Positions 49,401 through 57,877 are shown, counted from the first letter of the stretch. The stretch: 64,000 nucleotides of DNA from Ahrensia kielensis DSM 5890 (GCF_000374465.1 NZ_KB894531.1:186001-250000); one strand, 5' to 3'. Numbers and translations are program-made. The notes: generated by a model not told the origin, from the sequence alone.

Positions 49401-49739
49401 CTTAGCCAAGAAGTGACATATGGTGCACCTTCAACACAATGGTGGATTTCATTGTCGAGTGCGATTGTATTCGGCTTGGCATTTTCAACGATCCTCACAT
49501 TGGTTGTCACGCCAGCATCCTTGATGCTGTTTACGCGTGACAATGCGTCAATTGAATCGGGCAGTCTTATGGGTAATTTCTGGCGCCGTTTGCGCGGTAA
49601 AATGAAGCGCTCGGAACTATCAGATGCTATGAACGACGAACCGATTGCACAGGTCGATCCTAACCAGCCTAAAGCTGATGAAGGCGATCTTGAAGAAATG
49701 CCATCAACGGTTACGCCCTACCCTAAAGCGGCAGAGTAA
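46494..49739 (+). CDS. RND-family efflux permease
   Basis: Inner-membrane proton-driven pump of 1081 residues with twelve predicted membrane segments and two large periplasmic loops. Features: an N-terminal helix then IPKEAEPDVQIPVIYVGLSLQGVSPEDAERLLVRPLE, the proton-relay aspartates in AVGMLVDDAIIVTEYAERRM, and the C-terminal repeat GVVVNNNIVLIDTY. A glycine-rich loop (GGGASLGGGGGG, around 590) and a charged C-terminal tail are unusual details. Substrate unknown; sequence type resembles AcrB/MexF relatives of the HAE1 branch, but could be a related family. Confidence 0.88.
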   Translation: MGFLDIAVKNARLTIMALLFFLVAGALSYISIPKEAEPDVQIPVIYVGLSLQGVSPEDAERLLVRPLETQLKNIKGIDKMSASAYQGGGNVVVEFDPSADLSTALDDVRTKTDQAKRDFPSGTDEPTVSEVNISEFPVLVVTLSGDVPERVLTRSAKALQERIEEVQGVLEAKLQGSRDELVEVIMDPVKLSSYNLQLDNLIAGVRGNNQLVAAGTLEGDQGKYAVKVPALLETVEDIANLPIAVNGNAVVRARDLATIRSTFEDAQTVARLNGKPAIAIEVSKRAGSNLIQTVDLVKVASEAFKAELPTGIDVSFSQDKSTDIRTMLEDLQNSVLTAVILVFIVILFYLGFRSSLLIGLAIPTSFLMGIMFLSLAGLTVNIVVLFSLILAVGMLVDDAIIVTEYAERRMAEGMPAGPAFAEGARRMFGPVVISTLTRIAAFSPLLFWPGIVGEFMSYMPITLIATLSASTIYALLFAPTLGSIFGKARVEPKKPDGLYMAVIKKTVRYPIAVLLLVCALMVGIVTSFTQNNNGVEFFPSVEPEYGLLYVKSQGNLSLEEKDHAVRVAEQRLLNWPGIDTVYTRVGSAGGGASLGGGGGGEDTIGTIQYEFVDWRERKPASDILADLRSSLSGFAGVEIEISVPNAGPPQGKAIQVQLSADDPVGMDVMAKKIGEYLNTIPEVRDLSTGLPPLSVDWELKVDRTEAAKFGVGPNSIGTVVQLVTTGLVLSDYRPAGADDAVDIRLRLPEDRRTLSMLDQLRIQTPSGAVPISNFVKREPARSLGTLSRIDGSRTITISANLAEGAQDAVFQAKVAEHLKTLDFPANIEWEMVGSDQESAEASAFLGKAFGVAIFLIFALLLAQFNRFTYVALVLSAVVMSTVGVLLGLLIMGMPFSIIMTAVGTIALAGVVVNNNIVLIDTYAYLRNQGMDKTEAVLETCRERVRPVMLTAVTAILGVLPIAFGANLALLSQEVTYGAPSTQWWISLSSAIVFGLAFSTILTLVVTPASLMLFTRDNASIESGSLMGNFWRRLRGKMKRSELSDAMNDEPIAQVDPNQPKADEGDLEEMPSTVTPYPKAAE

Positions 49740-49740
49740 T

Positions 49741-49772
49741 AAAAAAGGCCGGTGCTAAACACCGGCCTTTTT
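49741..49772. terminator. Bidirectional terminator between the RND permease and asd
   Basis: AAAAAAGGCCGGTG (49741-49754) / CACCGGCCTTTTT, five-base loop. Starts directly after the permease stop; asd stops at 49792 from the other side. Confidence 0.9.
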
Positions 49773-49791
49773 ATTTGATCTGATAATACTA

Positions 49792-50832
49792 TCAGGCTGC
49801 AGCTTGCGCCTTTGGTGTTATCAGTTTGCGATTAACCAAAACCTCTGCAATCTGAACAGTGTTGAGTGCAGCGCCTTTACGCAAATTGTCAGAGACAACC
49901 CACATATTCAAACCGTTATCCAATGTTGAATCTTCGCGGATGCGGCTAATGAATGTTGCGTCTTCACCGGCAGCTTCAATCGGTGTGACATAACTGTTTT
50001 CAGCAGGATTATCGACAACAAGACAACCTGGTGCCTCGCGCAAGATTTCCCGTGCTTGATCCGCTGTGATCTCGTTTTCAAACTCGATGTTCACAGCTTC
50101 TGCGTGGCTGATGAAAACCGGTACGCGTACAGCTGTACATGTCACTTTGATTTTCGGATCGAGCATTTTCTTTGTTTCGGCAGAAACCTTCCACTCTTCT
50201 TTTGTGGAGCCATCTTCCATAAACTCATCAATATGCGGGATCACGTTAAACGCGATACGCTTGGTGAATTTTTTGCTCTCGTCGAATGTGTCGCCAACGT
50301 AAACCGAACGTGTTTGCGCGAACAATTCGTCCATCGCATCTTTGCCAGCGCCGGAAACGGACTGGTATGTAGACACGACAATACGTTTGATTATAGCAAA
50401 ATCATGAAGTGGCTTAAGCGCGACAACGAGCTGTGCTGTCGAACAGTTTGGGTTGGCAATGATGTTCTTTTTTGTGAAACCAACAATTGCATCGGCATTC
50501 ACTTCTGGAACGATCAAAGGCACATCTGAATCATAACGGAAAGCGGAAGAGTTATCGATGACAACACAACCCTTTTTGCCGATTTTTGGTGACCATTCTT
50601 TTGAAACTGAACCACCAGCAGACATAAGGCAGATGTCTGTGTCGGAAAAATCATAATTTTCCAACGCCTGAACCTTTAGCGTTTTGTCGCCGTAGGAGAC
50701 TTCTTGGCCTAATGAACGGCGCGATGCCAAAGGCACAATAGTTGATGCTGGAAATCCGCGTTCGTGAAGGATTTCTATCATTTCGCGACCAACATTTCCA
50801 GTTGCGCCAACGATAGCGATTTTGAAACTCAT
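49792..50832 (-). CDS. asd: Aspartate-semialdehyde dehydrogenase
   Basis: Reduces aspartyl phosphate to aspartate semialdehyde, the branch point to lysine/diaminopimelate, threonine and methionine. NADP loop AIVGATGNVGREMIEIL, the catalytic cysteine in NIIANPNCSTAQLVVALKPLHDF, and AVRVPVFISHAEAVNIEF. 346 residues. Preceded by a structured leader at 50833-50900. Confidence 0.96.
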   Translation of the reverse strand: MSFKIAIVGATGNVGREMIEILHERGFPASTIVPLASRRSLGQEVSYGDKTLKVQALENYDFSDTDICLMSAGGSVSKEWSPKIGKKGCVVIDNSSAFRYDSDVPLIVPEVNADAIVGFTKKNIIANPNCSTAQLVVALKPLHDFAIIKRIVVSTYQSVSGAGKDAMDELFAQTRSVYVGDTFDESKKFTKRIAFNVIPHIDEFMEDGSTKEEWKVSAETKKMLDPKIKVTCTAVRVPVFISHAEAVNIEFENEITADQAREILREAPGCLVVDNPAENSYVTPIEAAGEDATFISRIREDSTLDNGLNMWVVSDNLRKGAALNTVQIAEVLVNRKLITPKAQAAA

Positions 50833-51011
50833 TGCTCTTTTCCTGTCTCTCCCCGGTTGCGGTCAAAGCGCCACTCTTCCCGCCCACGGGGAGAGTGTGG
50901 GGCGGAGCGAGTTAAACGGTCTTCGTTTTCGTAGGGATCGTTTTAAGCATGATGGCGATCTTTTGATGCACTGCGGCGCAAATGTCAATTGTTTGCGCTT
51001 TTCAAATGGTA
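50833..51011 (-). promoter_or_regulatory. asd upstream region with competing hairpins
   Basis: Gene-free, about 180 bases. CGGGGAGAG (50887-50895 on the plus strand) can pair with CTCTCCCCG (50847-50855, nine pairs) or, in register, GGGGAGAGTG (50888-50897) with CACTCTTCCC (50872-50881, ten pairs). The two structures exclude each other, and one ends just upstream of the asd ribosome-binding site AGGA. Another hairpin, GCGCAAA/TTTGCGC, lies at 50976-50998, beside a TTGACA on the minus strand. Confidence 0.4.
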
Positions 51012-51033
51012 CTGACGCGGCATACCGCGTCAG
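51012..51033 (-). terminator. Hairpin after leuB
   Basis: Perfect nine-base stem CTGACGCGG (51012-51020) / CCGCGTCAG (51025-51033), CATA loop, 24 bases beyond the leuB stop. The T tract in the leuB direction is weak, so termination is probable but not certain. Confidence 0.5.
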
Positions 51034-51056
51034 TTTGTTGTAATTATAGCGGTTTA

Positions 51057-52160
51057 TTAAGCGCTGTAAGCTTTGCGGATGGCTTCACCCATCTGTGTGG
51101 TTGTGATCTGCGTACAGCCATCGCTCATGATATCGCCGGTGCGAACACCGCTATCAAGAACGGTTGCAATTGCTTTTTCCAAGCGCTCAGATTCTGCAAT
51201 CATATTGAACGAGTAGCGCAAGCACATCGCAAAGGACGCAAACATAGCAATCGGGTTGGCAATGCCTTTGCCTGCGATATCGGGCGCTGAACCATGAACG
51301 GGCTCATAGAGTGCTTTGCGTGCGCCAGTTTTTTCATCTGGGGCACCAAGTGATGCAGATGGCAACATGCCAAGGGAACCCGTTAGCATCGCTGCAACAT
51401 CAGACAGCATATCGCCGAACAGATTGTCGGTCACAATAACATCAAACTGTTTTGGCCAGCGCACCAATTGCATGCCGCCTGCATCAGCAAGCATATGCGA
51501 CAATTCCACATCATCATATTTGGCTTTGTGTGTTGCTGTCACAACATCATTCCAAAGCACGCCAGATTTCATGACGTTGCGTTTTTCCATTGAACAAACT
51601 TTATTGCCGCGCGCACGTGCCATTTCAAAGGCAACGCCCGCAATACGTTCAATTTCATATGTTTCGTAAACTTGTGTGTCGATGGCGCGTTTTTGGCCAT
51701 TGCCAAGATCGGTGATTGTTTTTGGTTCACCAAAATATACGCCGCCAGTCAGCTCGCGAACGATCAGGATATCAAGACCTTCGACGACTTCTGGGCGAAG
51801 GGATGAAGAGTTCGACAATGCTGGATAACAAATAGCAGGACGCAAATTTGCAAATAGGGCCATGTCTTTGCGAAGACGCAATAAGCCTGCTTCGGGACGC
51901 ACGTCATAAGGAACATCATCCCATTTTGGTCCGCCTACGGCACCAAATAGAACGGCATCAGCAGCAAGCGCCTTTTCCATGTCGCCATCGGAAATAGCTT
52001 GACCATGAGCATCATATGCCGAGCCACCAACTAAACCTTCGTCGGTTTTAAAGTTTGCGCCATCTTTTTCATTCATGTGTGAGATCAGCGCTTTGACCTC
52101 AGACATAATTTCAGGGCCAATACCATCGCCAGGCAAAAGGAATATAGAGCGTTCAGTCAT
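51057..52160 (-). CDS. leuB: 3-isopropylmalate dehydrogenase
   Basis: NAD-dependent oxidative decarboxylation of 3-isopropylmalate in leucine synthesis. [52 protein letters not shown], and [15 protein letters not shown] with the metal-binding aspartates, then [19 protein letters not shown] start at ATG 52160 (367 residues); an in-frame ATG nine bases upstream is possible. leuD is near but leuC is not in the window. Confidence 0.95.
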   Translation of the reverse strand: MTERSIFLLPGDGIGPEIMSEVKALISHMNEKDGANFKTDEGLVGGSAYDAHGQAISDGDMEKALAADAVLFGAVGGPKWDDVPYDVRPEAGLLRLRKDMALFANLRPAICYPALSNSSSLRPEVVEGLDILIVRELTGGVYFGEPKTITDLGNGQKRAIDTQVYETYEIERIAGVAFEMARARGNKVCSMEKRNVMKSGVLWNDVVTATHKAKYDDVELSHMLADAGGMQLVRWPKQFDVIVTDNLFGDMLSDVAAMLTGSLGMLPSASLGAPDEKTGARKALYEPVHGSAPDIAGKGIANPIAMFASFAMCLRYSFNMIAESERLEKAIATVLDSGVRTGDIMSDGCTQITTTQMGEAIRKAYSA

Positions 52161-52230
52161 CAAGTACATCCGTCTTTAGAGGTTATGTTTACATATTGTT
52201 ACAAAGTATAGAAACTGAGTTCAATTGTTT

Positions 52231-52614
52231 TTACTCGCTGCGAAGCGCTGTTGCTTCGATTTCAATTTTCATTTCAGGCTTAATAAGGCCAGCAACGACC
52301 ATGGTTGCGGCAGGGCGAATTGTTTTGAACCAGCGGCCAAGAACGGGAAACGCAATATCTGCATAGGCAGCGTCGGTGACCGTATATTGCATTCGAACGA
52401 CATCGCTTAATGTGAAGCCTGCCTGTTCAAGCGCCTTTTCGATTGTAGTCAGTGCATTATGGGTTTGCTCTTCCACACTGTCGGGCATCACCATCGTTTG
52501 ATAATCATAGCCCGTTGTGCCTGAAACAAAGCACCAATCGCCTTGAACCAACGCGCGTGAATAACCCGCAATCTCTTCAAAAGGTGAGCCTGATGAAATG
52601 AGTTTGCGGGTCAT
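52231..52614 (-). CDS. Rid (YjgF/YER057c/UK114) family protein
   Basis: A 127-residue trimeric-fold protein, VQGDWCFVSGTTGYDYQTM and AGLIKPEMKIEIEATAL. RidA itself hydrolyses reactive enamines from PLP enzymes with an arginine in a PARS-type motif; here the corresponding segment reads RPAATMVVAG, with alanine in place of that arginine, so it probably belongs to a Rid subgroup without this activity. It lies 6 bases after leuD and 70 bases before leuB. Confidence 0.85.
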   Translation of the reverse strand: MTRKLISSGSPFEEIAGYSRALVQGDWCFVSGTTGYDYQTMVMPDSVEEQTHNALTTIEKALEQAGFTLSDVVRMQYTVTDAAYADIAFPVLGRWFKTIRPAATMVVAGLIKPEMKIEIEATALRSE

Positions 52615-52620
52615 AATGTG

Positions 52621-53226
52621 TTACGCCCAAGGACGGTTTGTTGCGGCTTTGCTCTCATAGGCATCGATTGAAGATGCTTTTTCGAGTGTTAGGCCAATAT
52701 CATCCAAGCCATTGAGCATGCAGTGTTTGCGATGTGGGTCGATATCAAAGCCGATAGTGCCGCCGTCTGGTCCTTTAATTTCCTGTGCTTCCAAATCAAT
52801 AGAAACAACAGCGTTTGAACCACGCGATGCATCATCCATGAGCTTTTCAAGATTTTCAGGGCTGACAACAATCGGCAAAATGCCGTTCTTGAAGCAGTTA
52901 TTATAGAAAATATCAGCAAAGCTAGTCGAGATGACACAGCGAATACCATAATCGACAAGTGCCCAAGGGGCGTGTTCACGCGATGAGCCGCAGCCAAAAT
53001 TTTCGCCAGCGATCAAAATTTTAACATCCTTGTAAGCAGGTTTGTTTAGAACAAAATCCTGTTTAGGAGAACCATCTTCATTGAAACGCATTTCTGCAAA
53101 GAGACCTTCGCCAAGACCTGTGCGCTTGATTGTTTTGAGGTAATCCTTCGGGATGATCATATCTGTATCGATATTGATGATCGGCAAAGGTGCGGCAACG
53201 CCTGAGAGCTTATTGAACTTATCCAT
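52621..53226 (-). CDS. leuD: 3-isopropylmalate dehydratase small subunit
   Basis: Swivelling-domain subunit that pairs with LeuC to isomerise 2- to 3-isopropylmalate. [59 protein letters not shown], and [11 protein letters not shown]-type [14 protein letters not shown]. Start ATG 53226 (201 residues) agrees with the family; the frame extends 16 codons upstream. The partner leuC is elsewhere. Confidence 0.95.
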   Translation of the reverse strand: MDKFNKLSGVAAPLPIINIDTDMIIPKDYLKTIKRTGLGEGLFAEMRFNEDGSPKQDFVLNKPAYKDVKILIAGENFGCGSSREHAPWALVDYGIRCVISTSFADIFYNNCFKNGILPIVVSPENLEKLMDDASRGSNAVVSIDLEAQEIKGPDGGTIGFDIDPHRKHCMLNGLDDIGLTLEKASSIDAYESKAATNRPWA

Positions 53227-53362
53227 GACGTTCTTTCCAGTTTGTAAGAGTTGAAAGCGGTTTATCAAACTCATTCACGGAAATGAAGCCTTCTGACGGC
53301 TCAATCGACCAAAACCTTGAATGATTGAGAAAAAAGCTATTTGTAGAGCTAAGGAGCTTTCT

Positions 53363-54262
53363 ATGCGAAATACATCAAGACCCGTTAAACTGCGCCGTTC
53401 AGTGCTTTATGTGCCAGCGGACAATGAACGGGCACTGGCCAAATCCCATAATTTGGATGCCGATTGTCTGATTTATGATCTTGAGGATGCTGTTGCGCCT
53501 GAGGCCAAAGCGCAGGCACGAGAGAATTTGCGAAAACACTTTGCGGATCACCCGCATGCGCGTGCTGAACGCGCGATTCGCATTAATGCGCTATCGACAG
53601 AGTTTGGTACCGAGGATCTCATGTGCGCGCGTGCATGCCAGCCTGATGCAATTGTCTTGCCGAAAGTGAATATGTCGCGGGACATACTTGAGCTTAGCGA
53701 TGCACTTGATGAGATGGACACGCCTGAAGATTTGCAAATATTTGCGATGATAGAAACAGCCAAAGGCATATTGAACATTGGCGATATAGCTGATGTGTCT
53801 GATGCTTCTGGCGGACGTTTGAGCTGTTTTATTGTTGGTCTGAACGATCTAATTACAGAAACGCAGATCAATGCAGAACATGCGCGCCAGCATGCACATT
53901 CTTGGTTGATGCAAATTTTGCTTGCTGCACGGGCAGGCACAATTGATGTCATCGACAGCGTTTATAATGATTATCGCGATACGGATGGTTTCAATAGCGA
54001 ATGTTTTTCTGCTGTTGAGATGGGGTTTGATGGCAAATCGCTCATCCATCCATCACAAATTCAGGCCACTAACCTTGCATTCATGCCCAACGAATCCGAA
54101 CTGATAGAAGCTGATGCAATTGTGAGTGCATTTCGTTTGCCAGAAAACCAAACTAAAGGTGTCATATCTTTGAATGGAAAAATGGTAGAGCGGCTGCATT
54201 TGGTACAGGCAGAAGCGCTTTTGGCGAAAGCTGCGATTGCGCGGGCTTCGCTTGGCCATTAA
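53363..54262 (+). CDS. CitE/HpcH-type CoA-ester lyase
   Basis: A 299-residue enzyme of the citrate lyase beta / malyl-CoA lyase family. LRRSVLYVPADNERALAKS, LIYDLEDAVAPEAK, IMLPKV-type AIVLPKVN, MIETAKGILN, and MGFDGKSLIHPSQI carry the Mg- and CoA-binding residues. Likely substrates are malyl-, citramalyl- or mesaconyl-CoA; the exact one cannot be told. ATG 53363 has GGAG six bases upstream; 14 codons before it are not conserved. Confidence 0.82.
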   Translation: MRNTSRPVKLRRSVLYVPADNERALAKSHNLDADCLIYDLEDAVAPEAKAQARENLRKHFADHPHARAERAIRINALSTEFGTEDLMCARACQPDAIVLPKVNMSRDILELSDALDEMDTPEDLQIFAMIETAKGILNIGDIADVSDASGGRLSCFIVGLNDLITETQINAEHARQHAHSWLMQILLAARAGTIDVIDSVYNDYRDTDGFNSECFSAVEMGFDGKSLIHPSQIQATNLAFMPNESELIEADAIVSAFRLPENQTKGVISLNGKMVERLHLVQAEALLAKAAIARASLGH

Positions 54263-54292
54263 TCGCGAAGATTTTTACAACAGGATAATAAA

Positions 54293-54499
54293 ATGATTGC
54301 TTACCGCCTGATTACCAATGACGACACTTCTGAATTTTGCCACAGAATTACAGAGGCTCTTTCAAAGGGCTGGACGCTTTATGGTAGCCCGTCTTATGGC
54401 TTTGATGCCACAAAAGGCGTTATGCGCTGCGCACAGGCGGTGACTAAAGATGTGCCAGATCAAGAATATAGTTCTGATCTAAAATTAGGCGCTCTTTGA
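54293..54499 (+). CDS. DUF1737 small protein
   Basis: A 68-residue protein of the DUF1737 family, MIAYRLITNDDTSEFCHRIT then GWTLYGSPSYGFDA. Function unknown. AGGATAA lies eight bases before the ATG. It follows the CitE-like gene by 30 bases and is probably cotranscribed with it. Confidence 0.82.
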   Translation: MIAYRLITNDDTSEFCHRITEALSKGWTLYGSPSYGFDATKGVMRCAQAVTKDVPDQEYSSDLKLGAL

Positions 54500-54524
54500 T
54501 CTTCTCTTAGTTCTATCATTTGTG

Positions 54525-54541
54525 GCGGCCGATTTGGCCGC
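54525..54541. terminator. Hairpin between DUF1737 gene and zincin-like gene
   Basis: GCGGCC (54525-54530) / GGCCGC (54536-54541), five-base loop, between convergent genes. No T tract on either side, so a weak or processing hairpin is equally possible. Confidence 0.35.
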
Positions 54542-54984
54542 TACTCTATGTCGCTTGCTCGTTCGTCGAGGGAATTTTCTATATCGGCAATCTGGAACTC
54601 ATTTAAGCCAAAATGAATGCCAAGTTCGTTGATAAGAATATGTGTGATGATGTCGTGCAGCGTTTCATCATTTTCGCACCAATAATCTAAAATCGCGCGG
54701 CGATAGAGCGTGATTTTGTTGCCGGAGCCCTTTTGGCCCGGTGTCCACTTGCCGCTTACACCGTCCCCTTCAAACAATCCTAAAATATCAAACGGTGATT
54801 CCAGACCAAGATCGTCTGTAATATCTTCGCTTGGAAAATCGGTGATGTGTATCGGTACATTCGCGGTTAGCGTGCGAAATTCTTGCGGCAGCGCTGCGTA
54901 AGCAAGATATGCAATACCTTCTAGCGCCGCTATGTCTGGTGCGAAACGGTCCGCCCAGTCTTTTGTTGTGTCTTTGATTGCCAT
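54541..54984 (-). CDS. Zincin-like metallopeptidase-family protein with altered HExxH
   Basis: A 147-residue member of the small metallopeptidase family (PF06262). The usual zinc motif HEIGHHFGLSD appears here as NELGIHFGLNE: both histidines of HExxH are replaced (Asn and Ile) while the Glu and the following His remain. DLGLESPFDILGLFEG and the KITLYRRAILDYW segment are typical of the family. If the reading is right, the protein is unlikely to bind zinc in the standard way, so it may be a non-catalytic homologue. Confidence 0.75.
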   Translation of the reverse strand: MAIKDTTKDWADRFAPDIAALEGIAYLAYAALPQEFRTLTANVPIHITDFPSEDITDDLGLESPFDILGLFEGDGVSGKWTPGQKGSGNKITLYRRAILDYWCENDETLHDIITHILINELGIHFGLNEFQIADIENSLDERASDIE

Positions 54985-55057
54985 AATAATCCGACTTTTA
55001 ACGCTTTACTTTAGCGCGGCAAGCATCTCTTGGCGATAGCGATCAAGCAATCAATAA

Positions 55058-55088
55058 AAAGCCGCCATTGCGGTGCAGCGGCGGCTTT
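55058..55088 (-). terminator. Intrinsic terminator after preA
   Basis: AAAGCCGCC (55058-55066) / GGCGGCTTT (55080-55088). In the minus direction it is followed by TTTTTATTG, 19 bases after the preA stop. Confidence 0.8.
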
Positions 55089-55106
55089 AAATCTTTGGCG
55101 TTTTGC

Positions 55107-56420
55107 TTACTCAGCAGGCTCTATCGCCGCCATTGGGTTATTTGGATGTGTTGTCCAGTTTGCATAATCACGATCGATTGGTTTTTGTGTGCGCGGGTCG
55201 CTGCCCGTCGTCATTTCTTCCATCGTGATACAATTATCAATTGGGCAGACATTCACACAAAGATTACAACCAACGCATTCTTCGTCGATCACTTCAAACT
55301 TACGCGCACCATCCACCATGTTCGTAATTGCTTGGTGTGATGTGTCTTCACACGCGATATGGCAACGACCGCATGAGATACATAGATCCTGATCGATTTT
55401 GGCTTTTGTTATATAATTGAGGTTCAAATATTGCCAATCTGTGACATTCGGCACGGCCATGCCGCGGAAGTCCTCAATGGTTTTATAGCCCTTTTCATCC
55501 ATATAATTAGACAGACCTTCGATCATTTCTTCAACGATCTTGAAGCCGTAAGTCATTGCCGCTGTACAAACCTGCACATTGCCGCAACCAAGCGCGATAT
55601 ATTCGGCCGCATCGCGCCAGGTTGTAATGCCGCCAATGCCTGAAATTGGCAGACCAGCGGTTAGTGGATCACGGGCGATCTCGCCCACCATGTTAAGCGC
55701 AATTGGTTTGACCGCTGGGCCGCAATAACCACCATGCGTACCTTTGCCATCGATGGTTGGCGTTGGTGCCATCAAATCTAGGTCAATAGAGACAATAGAG
55801 TTGATCGTGTTGATGAGTGATACGGCGTCTGTACCACCATTTTTAGCAGCGCGTGCCGGATGGCGTACATCGGTAATGTTCGGGGTCAGCTTGGTAATCA
55901 CTGGAAGGTTTGAATGTTGTTTGCACCATTCAACAACCATCTGAATATATTCGGGCACCTGACCAACCGCTGCGCCCATGCCGCGTTCGCTCATGCCGTG
56001 CGGACAGCCAAAGTTCAGCTCAACGCCGTCACAGCCCGTTTCAAGCACGCGGTCGAGAATACGTTTCCAAGGCTCTTCCTCACATGGCACCATAAGCGAT
56101 GCAACGAGTGCGCGATCAGGCCAGTTCTGTTTTACTTCCTTCATCTCGCGAAGGTTTATTTCCAGATCACGGTCGGTGATAAGCTCGATATTATTGAGGC
56201 CTGCGAGGCGTCGATCAGCGCCCCAAATCGCGCCGTAGCGCGGTCCGTTCACATTGACAACGGGCGGTCCAGCTTCGCCAAGCGTCTTCCAAACAACACC
56301 GCCCCAGCCTGCTTCGAAAGCACGCTCAACATTATATTTTTTATCGGTTGGCGGTGCCGAAGCTAACCAAAACGGGTTCGGTGATTTAATGCCAACAAAA
56401 TTGCTTGTCAGGTCTGCCAT
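55107..56420 (-). CDS. preA: NAD-dependent dihydropyrimidine dehydrogenase, subunit PreA
   Basis: Reduces uracil and thymine to dihydropyrimidines. The FMN-binding TIM barrel occupies about residues 1-320 (FWLASAPPTDKKYNVERAF, ELNFGCPHGMSERGMG with the catalytic cysteine region, GIGGITTWRDAAEYIALG). Two 4Fe-4S motifs follow at the C-terminus: CISCGRCHIAC and CVGCNLCVNVCP. 437 residues, longer than the E. coli protein by a short tail. Fourteen bases after preT on the same strand. Confidence 0.95.
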   Translation of the reverse strand: MADLTSNFVGIKSPNPFWLASAPPTDKKYNVERAFEAGWGGVVWKTLGEAGPPVVNVNGPRYGAIWGADRRLAGLNNIELITDRDLEINLREMKEVKQNWPDRALVASLMVPCEEEPWKRILDRVLETGCDGVELNFGCPHGMSERGMGAAVGQVPEYIQMVVEWCKQHSNLPVITKLTPNITDVRHPARAAKNGGTDAVSLINTINSIVSIDLDLMAPTPTIDGKGTHGGYCGPAVKPIALNMVGEIARDPLTAGLPISGIGGITTWRDAAEYIALGCGNVQVCTAAMTYGFKIVEEMIEGLSNYMDEKGYKTIEDFRGMAVPNVTDWQYLNLNYITKAKIDQDLCISCGRCHIACEDTSHQAITNMVDGARKFEVIDEECVGCNLCVNVCPIDNCITMEEMTTGSDPRTQKPIDRDYANWTTHPNNPMAAIEPAE

Positions 56421-56434
56421 AGACGTAATCTCCC

Positions 56435-57784
56435 TTAACCCATCAATGTTTTGTGAATGTTTTCAGCGGCAACTTTGCCGTCTTCAACAGATGCAACGGT
56501 CAAATCTTCACCGCCAGCGACACAGTCGCCGCCTGCCCAGATTTTTGCGTGGCTGGTTTTTCTGTTTTCATCAACGCCGATGCGGCCTTTGACGAGCTCA
56601 ATGCCGGTTTTGGTAAACGGCGTATCATCAGGCGATTGGCCAATGGCTTTGAACACCTGATCCGCATTGAGGGTGACTGTTTCGCCTGTGCCGCTCAATG
56701 AACCATTTGCGCCAGACGTATATTCTAGTTCGATGGCGCTTACCATATTGCCATTCATGTGAAGGGCTTTTGGTTGCAACCAATGGCGGATTGTAACGCC
56801 GTTGGTTTGCGCAACTTCTTGCTCATAAGCACTCGCGCCCATCGCATCAGCTCCGCGGCGATAGCAAATGGTTACATTTTCTGCGCCCAGAAGTTTGATC
56901 TGCGTTGCGATATCAATCGCGGTCATGCCGCCGCCGATGACGACAACATTGCGGCCAACGGGCAGTTTTGACAGATCGTCGGTCTGGCGCAATTCTGCAA
57001 TATATTTGACCGCATCAATGCAGTTTTCTGCATCATCGCCTGCAAGCGACAAATCATTTACATGAGGCAGGCCAGCGCCGATAAAGACTGCATCAAATGT
57101 ACCGACTAAATCGTCGAGCATGACGTCTTTGCCAAGGGCTGCGCCATATTTGATATCAATGCCGCCGATGGATGTGATGAAATCAACTTCGTTTGATGCA
57201 AAATCATCGGTTGATTTGTAAGCGGCAATACCGAATTCATTGAGGCCGCCAGCTTTTTGCCGTGCTTCGAAAATGGTAACATCATGGCCATGCATCGCTG
57301 AGCGGTGCGCGCAGGATAGGCCCGCTGGTCCCGCGCCAATGATAGCGATTTTTTTGCCAGTGCTTGCAGCGCGCTCAAACGGCTGAGAGCCAATATCGGC
57401 CATGTAGTGATCTGTTGCGTAACGCTGTAGCAAGCCGATTTTGACAGGTTTGCCTTCTGCCGTTTCGCGCACGCAGACTTCTTCGCACAATGTTTCTGTT
57501 GGGCAAACACGTGCGCACATACCGCCCATGATGTTCTGCTCAAAAATTGTCTTGGCGGAACCGTTTGGATTGCCAGTTGCGATTTCGCGAATAAAAAGCG
57601 GAATGTCGATGCTTGTCGGACATGCTGTCATGCATGGCGCGTCATAACAAAAATAACAGCGGTCTGCTTCAACAACAGCTTCGTGTTTTGTCAGAGGTGC
57701 GTGTATGTCCTCGAAATTTTTCGAATATTGATCCGGCGATAACCGTCCGGACTGAATGTCTGTTGAGGCGTTTGAAGAGGCCAT
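56435..57784 (-). CDS. preT: Dihydropyrimidine dehydrogenase, NADH-oxidising subunit PreT
   Basis: Flavoprotein that takes electrons from NAD(P)H and passes them through iron-sulphur clusters to PreA. N-terminal cysteine-rich ferredoxin-like domain (RCYFCYDAPCMTACPTSIDI, MCARVCPTETLCEEVCVR), FAD loop AIIGAGPAGLSCAH, NAD loop VVIGGGMTAIDIATQI, and WAGGDCVAGGEDLTVASVEDGK. Start at ATG 57784 (449 residues): GGAG lies seven bases upstream; two in-frame ATGs just before it are too close to or upstream of that site. Confidence 0.93.
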   Translation of the reverse strand: MASSNASTDIQSGRLSPDQYSKNFEDIHAPLTKHEAVVEADRCYFCYDAPCMTACPTSIDIPLFIREIATGNPNGSAKTIFEQNIMGGMCARVCPTETLCEEVCVRETAEGKPVKIGLLQRYATDHYMADIGSQPFERAASTGKKIAIIGAGPAGLSCAHRSAMHGHDVTIFEARQKAGGLNEFGIAAYKSTDDFASNEVDFITSIGGIDIKYGAALGKDVMLDDLVGTFDAVFIGAGLPHVNDLSLAGDDAENCIDAVKYIAELRQTDDLSKLPVGRNVVVIGGGMTAIDIATQIKLLGAENVTICYRRGADAMGASAYEQEVAQTNGVTIRHWLQPKALHMNGNMVSAIELEYTSGANGSLSGTGETVTLNADQVFKAIGQSPDDTPFTKTGIELVKGRIGVDENRKTSHAKIWAGGDCVAGGEDLTVASVEDGKVAAENIHKTLMG

Positions 57785-57816
57785 ATGCATGCTCCGACTT
57801 GGATTCAAGTTTGCGC

Positions 57817-57845
57817 GATATGTGAAGCGTACAAAATTTTATCAA
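57817..57845 (-). promoter_or_regulatory. Candidate preT promoter
   Basis: On the minus strand TTGATA (57845-57840) and CATATC (57822-57817), 17 bases apart, lie before preT and after the terminator of the ABC operon, so preTA could be expressed independently. By eye only. Confidence 0.35.
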
Positions 57846-57877
57846 AAGGTCAAATTTTTTCTTGAAAACTTGGAACA

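Noticed and set aside
50056-50529. 157-codon open frame on the plus strand, antisense to asd
   Set aside because: No recognisable domain, no ribosome-binding site, and it lies entirely within a highly conserved gene on the other strand.
50833-51011. Lysine riboswitch before asd
   Set aside because: The region is too short and lacks the conserved multi-helix core; only simple alternative hairpins are visible.
55914-56366. 150-codon open frame antisense to preA
   Set aside because: Composition follows the codon pattern of preA read backwards; nothing conserved.
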